A stretch of DNA of 5,509 bases from Bacteroidales bacterium UBA2714 (GTDB taxonomy: Bacteria > Bacteroidota > Bacteroidia > Bacteroidales > P3). The stretch is taken from assembly GCA_002354035.1 (NCBI GenBank), contig DEKU01000007.1, forward strand, positions 1 to 5,509, written 5' to 3'. Position 1 is the stretch's first letter. Each line of letters opens with the position of its first letter. A program made the position numbers and the translations under genes. Positions 5,457 through 5,509 of the stretch are shown here, piece by piece. The notes beneath the pieces are model-generated. The model made no database searches. It was not told the origin of the DNA and was given only the letters and a program-made list of their open reading frames with translations.

Positions 5457-5509
5457 CTCCCCAAGCAGGACTTGAACCTGCGACCCCCTGATTAACAGTC
5501 AGGGGCTCT
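5457..5509 (-). tRNA. tRNA-Asn(GTT), 5' part cut off by the window end
   Basis: Reading the minus strand, the window holds the 3' side of the D-stem (GAGC), the anticodon arm CCTGA-CTGTTAA-TCAGG with anticodon GTT (plus-strand 5494-5496), and the variable loop GGGTC. The T-arm GCAGG-TTCAAGT-CCTGC, the acceptor strand TTGGGGA and the discriminator G (5457) follow. CCA is not encoded: the next bases are CAAAAC, so CCA must be added by the nucleotidyltransferase. The D-loop and 5' acceptor strand lie beyond 5509. GTT specifies Asn, and discriminator G fits tRNA-Asn. Confidence 0.95.

Noticed and set aside
5123..5491. A plus-strand open frame whose product ends AGLEPATP
   Set aside because: This C-terminal tail arises from reading the antisense of a tRNA T-arm and is a well-known false gene signature. 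The frame also crosses the terminator.

Overview
The window looks like a chromosomal segment of a moderately GC-rich member of the Bacteroidales (phylum Bacteroidota). Four points support this. The primary sigma factor is short (286 aa), lacks region 1.1 and begins MRQLKITHSITNRD, as in this phylum. The ffh promoter candidate matches the Bacteroidota -7 element TAnnTTTG. Genes generally lack clear Shine-Dalgarno sites. The lipoprotein and the small membrane protein resemble families I know mainly from this group. I cannot name a genus.

Layout from left to right. A predicted secreted lipoprotein gene (+, about 95-874) runs convergently into rsmG. A long symmetrical hairpin terminator (897-931) lies between them. 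rsmG (-, 957-1589) sits 3 nt behind rpoD (-, 1593-2453), so the two form a tight rpoD-rsmG unit. A 160-nt AT-rich region with three A-tracts separates rpoD from the divergent pair ffh (+, 2614-3936) and folD (+, 3999-4880). A hairpin terminator (4901-4942) closes that pair and probably also serves a small convergent gene (-, 4963-5214) for an 83-aa single-pass membrane protein with a Cys-rich tail. Upstream of that gene is about 205 nt without a confident assignment. A third terminator (5420-5454) follows, then the 3' two-thirds of a tRNA-Asn(GTT) gene on the minus strand, cut by the window end.

The core is housekeeping: transcription initiation (RpoD), 16S rRNA methylation (RsmG), co-translational membrane targeting (Ffh), one-carbon folate metabolism (FolD) and tRNA-Asn. 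I see no mobile element, CRISPR array, phage gene or defence system. The items most worth a second look are the two-part lipoprotein, the small Cys-rich membrane protein, the unexplained leader-like stretch at 5215-5419, and a G/C strand-skew reversal that does not follow gene orientation.
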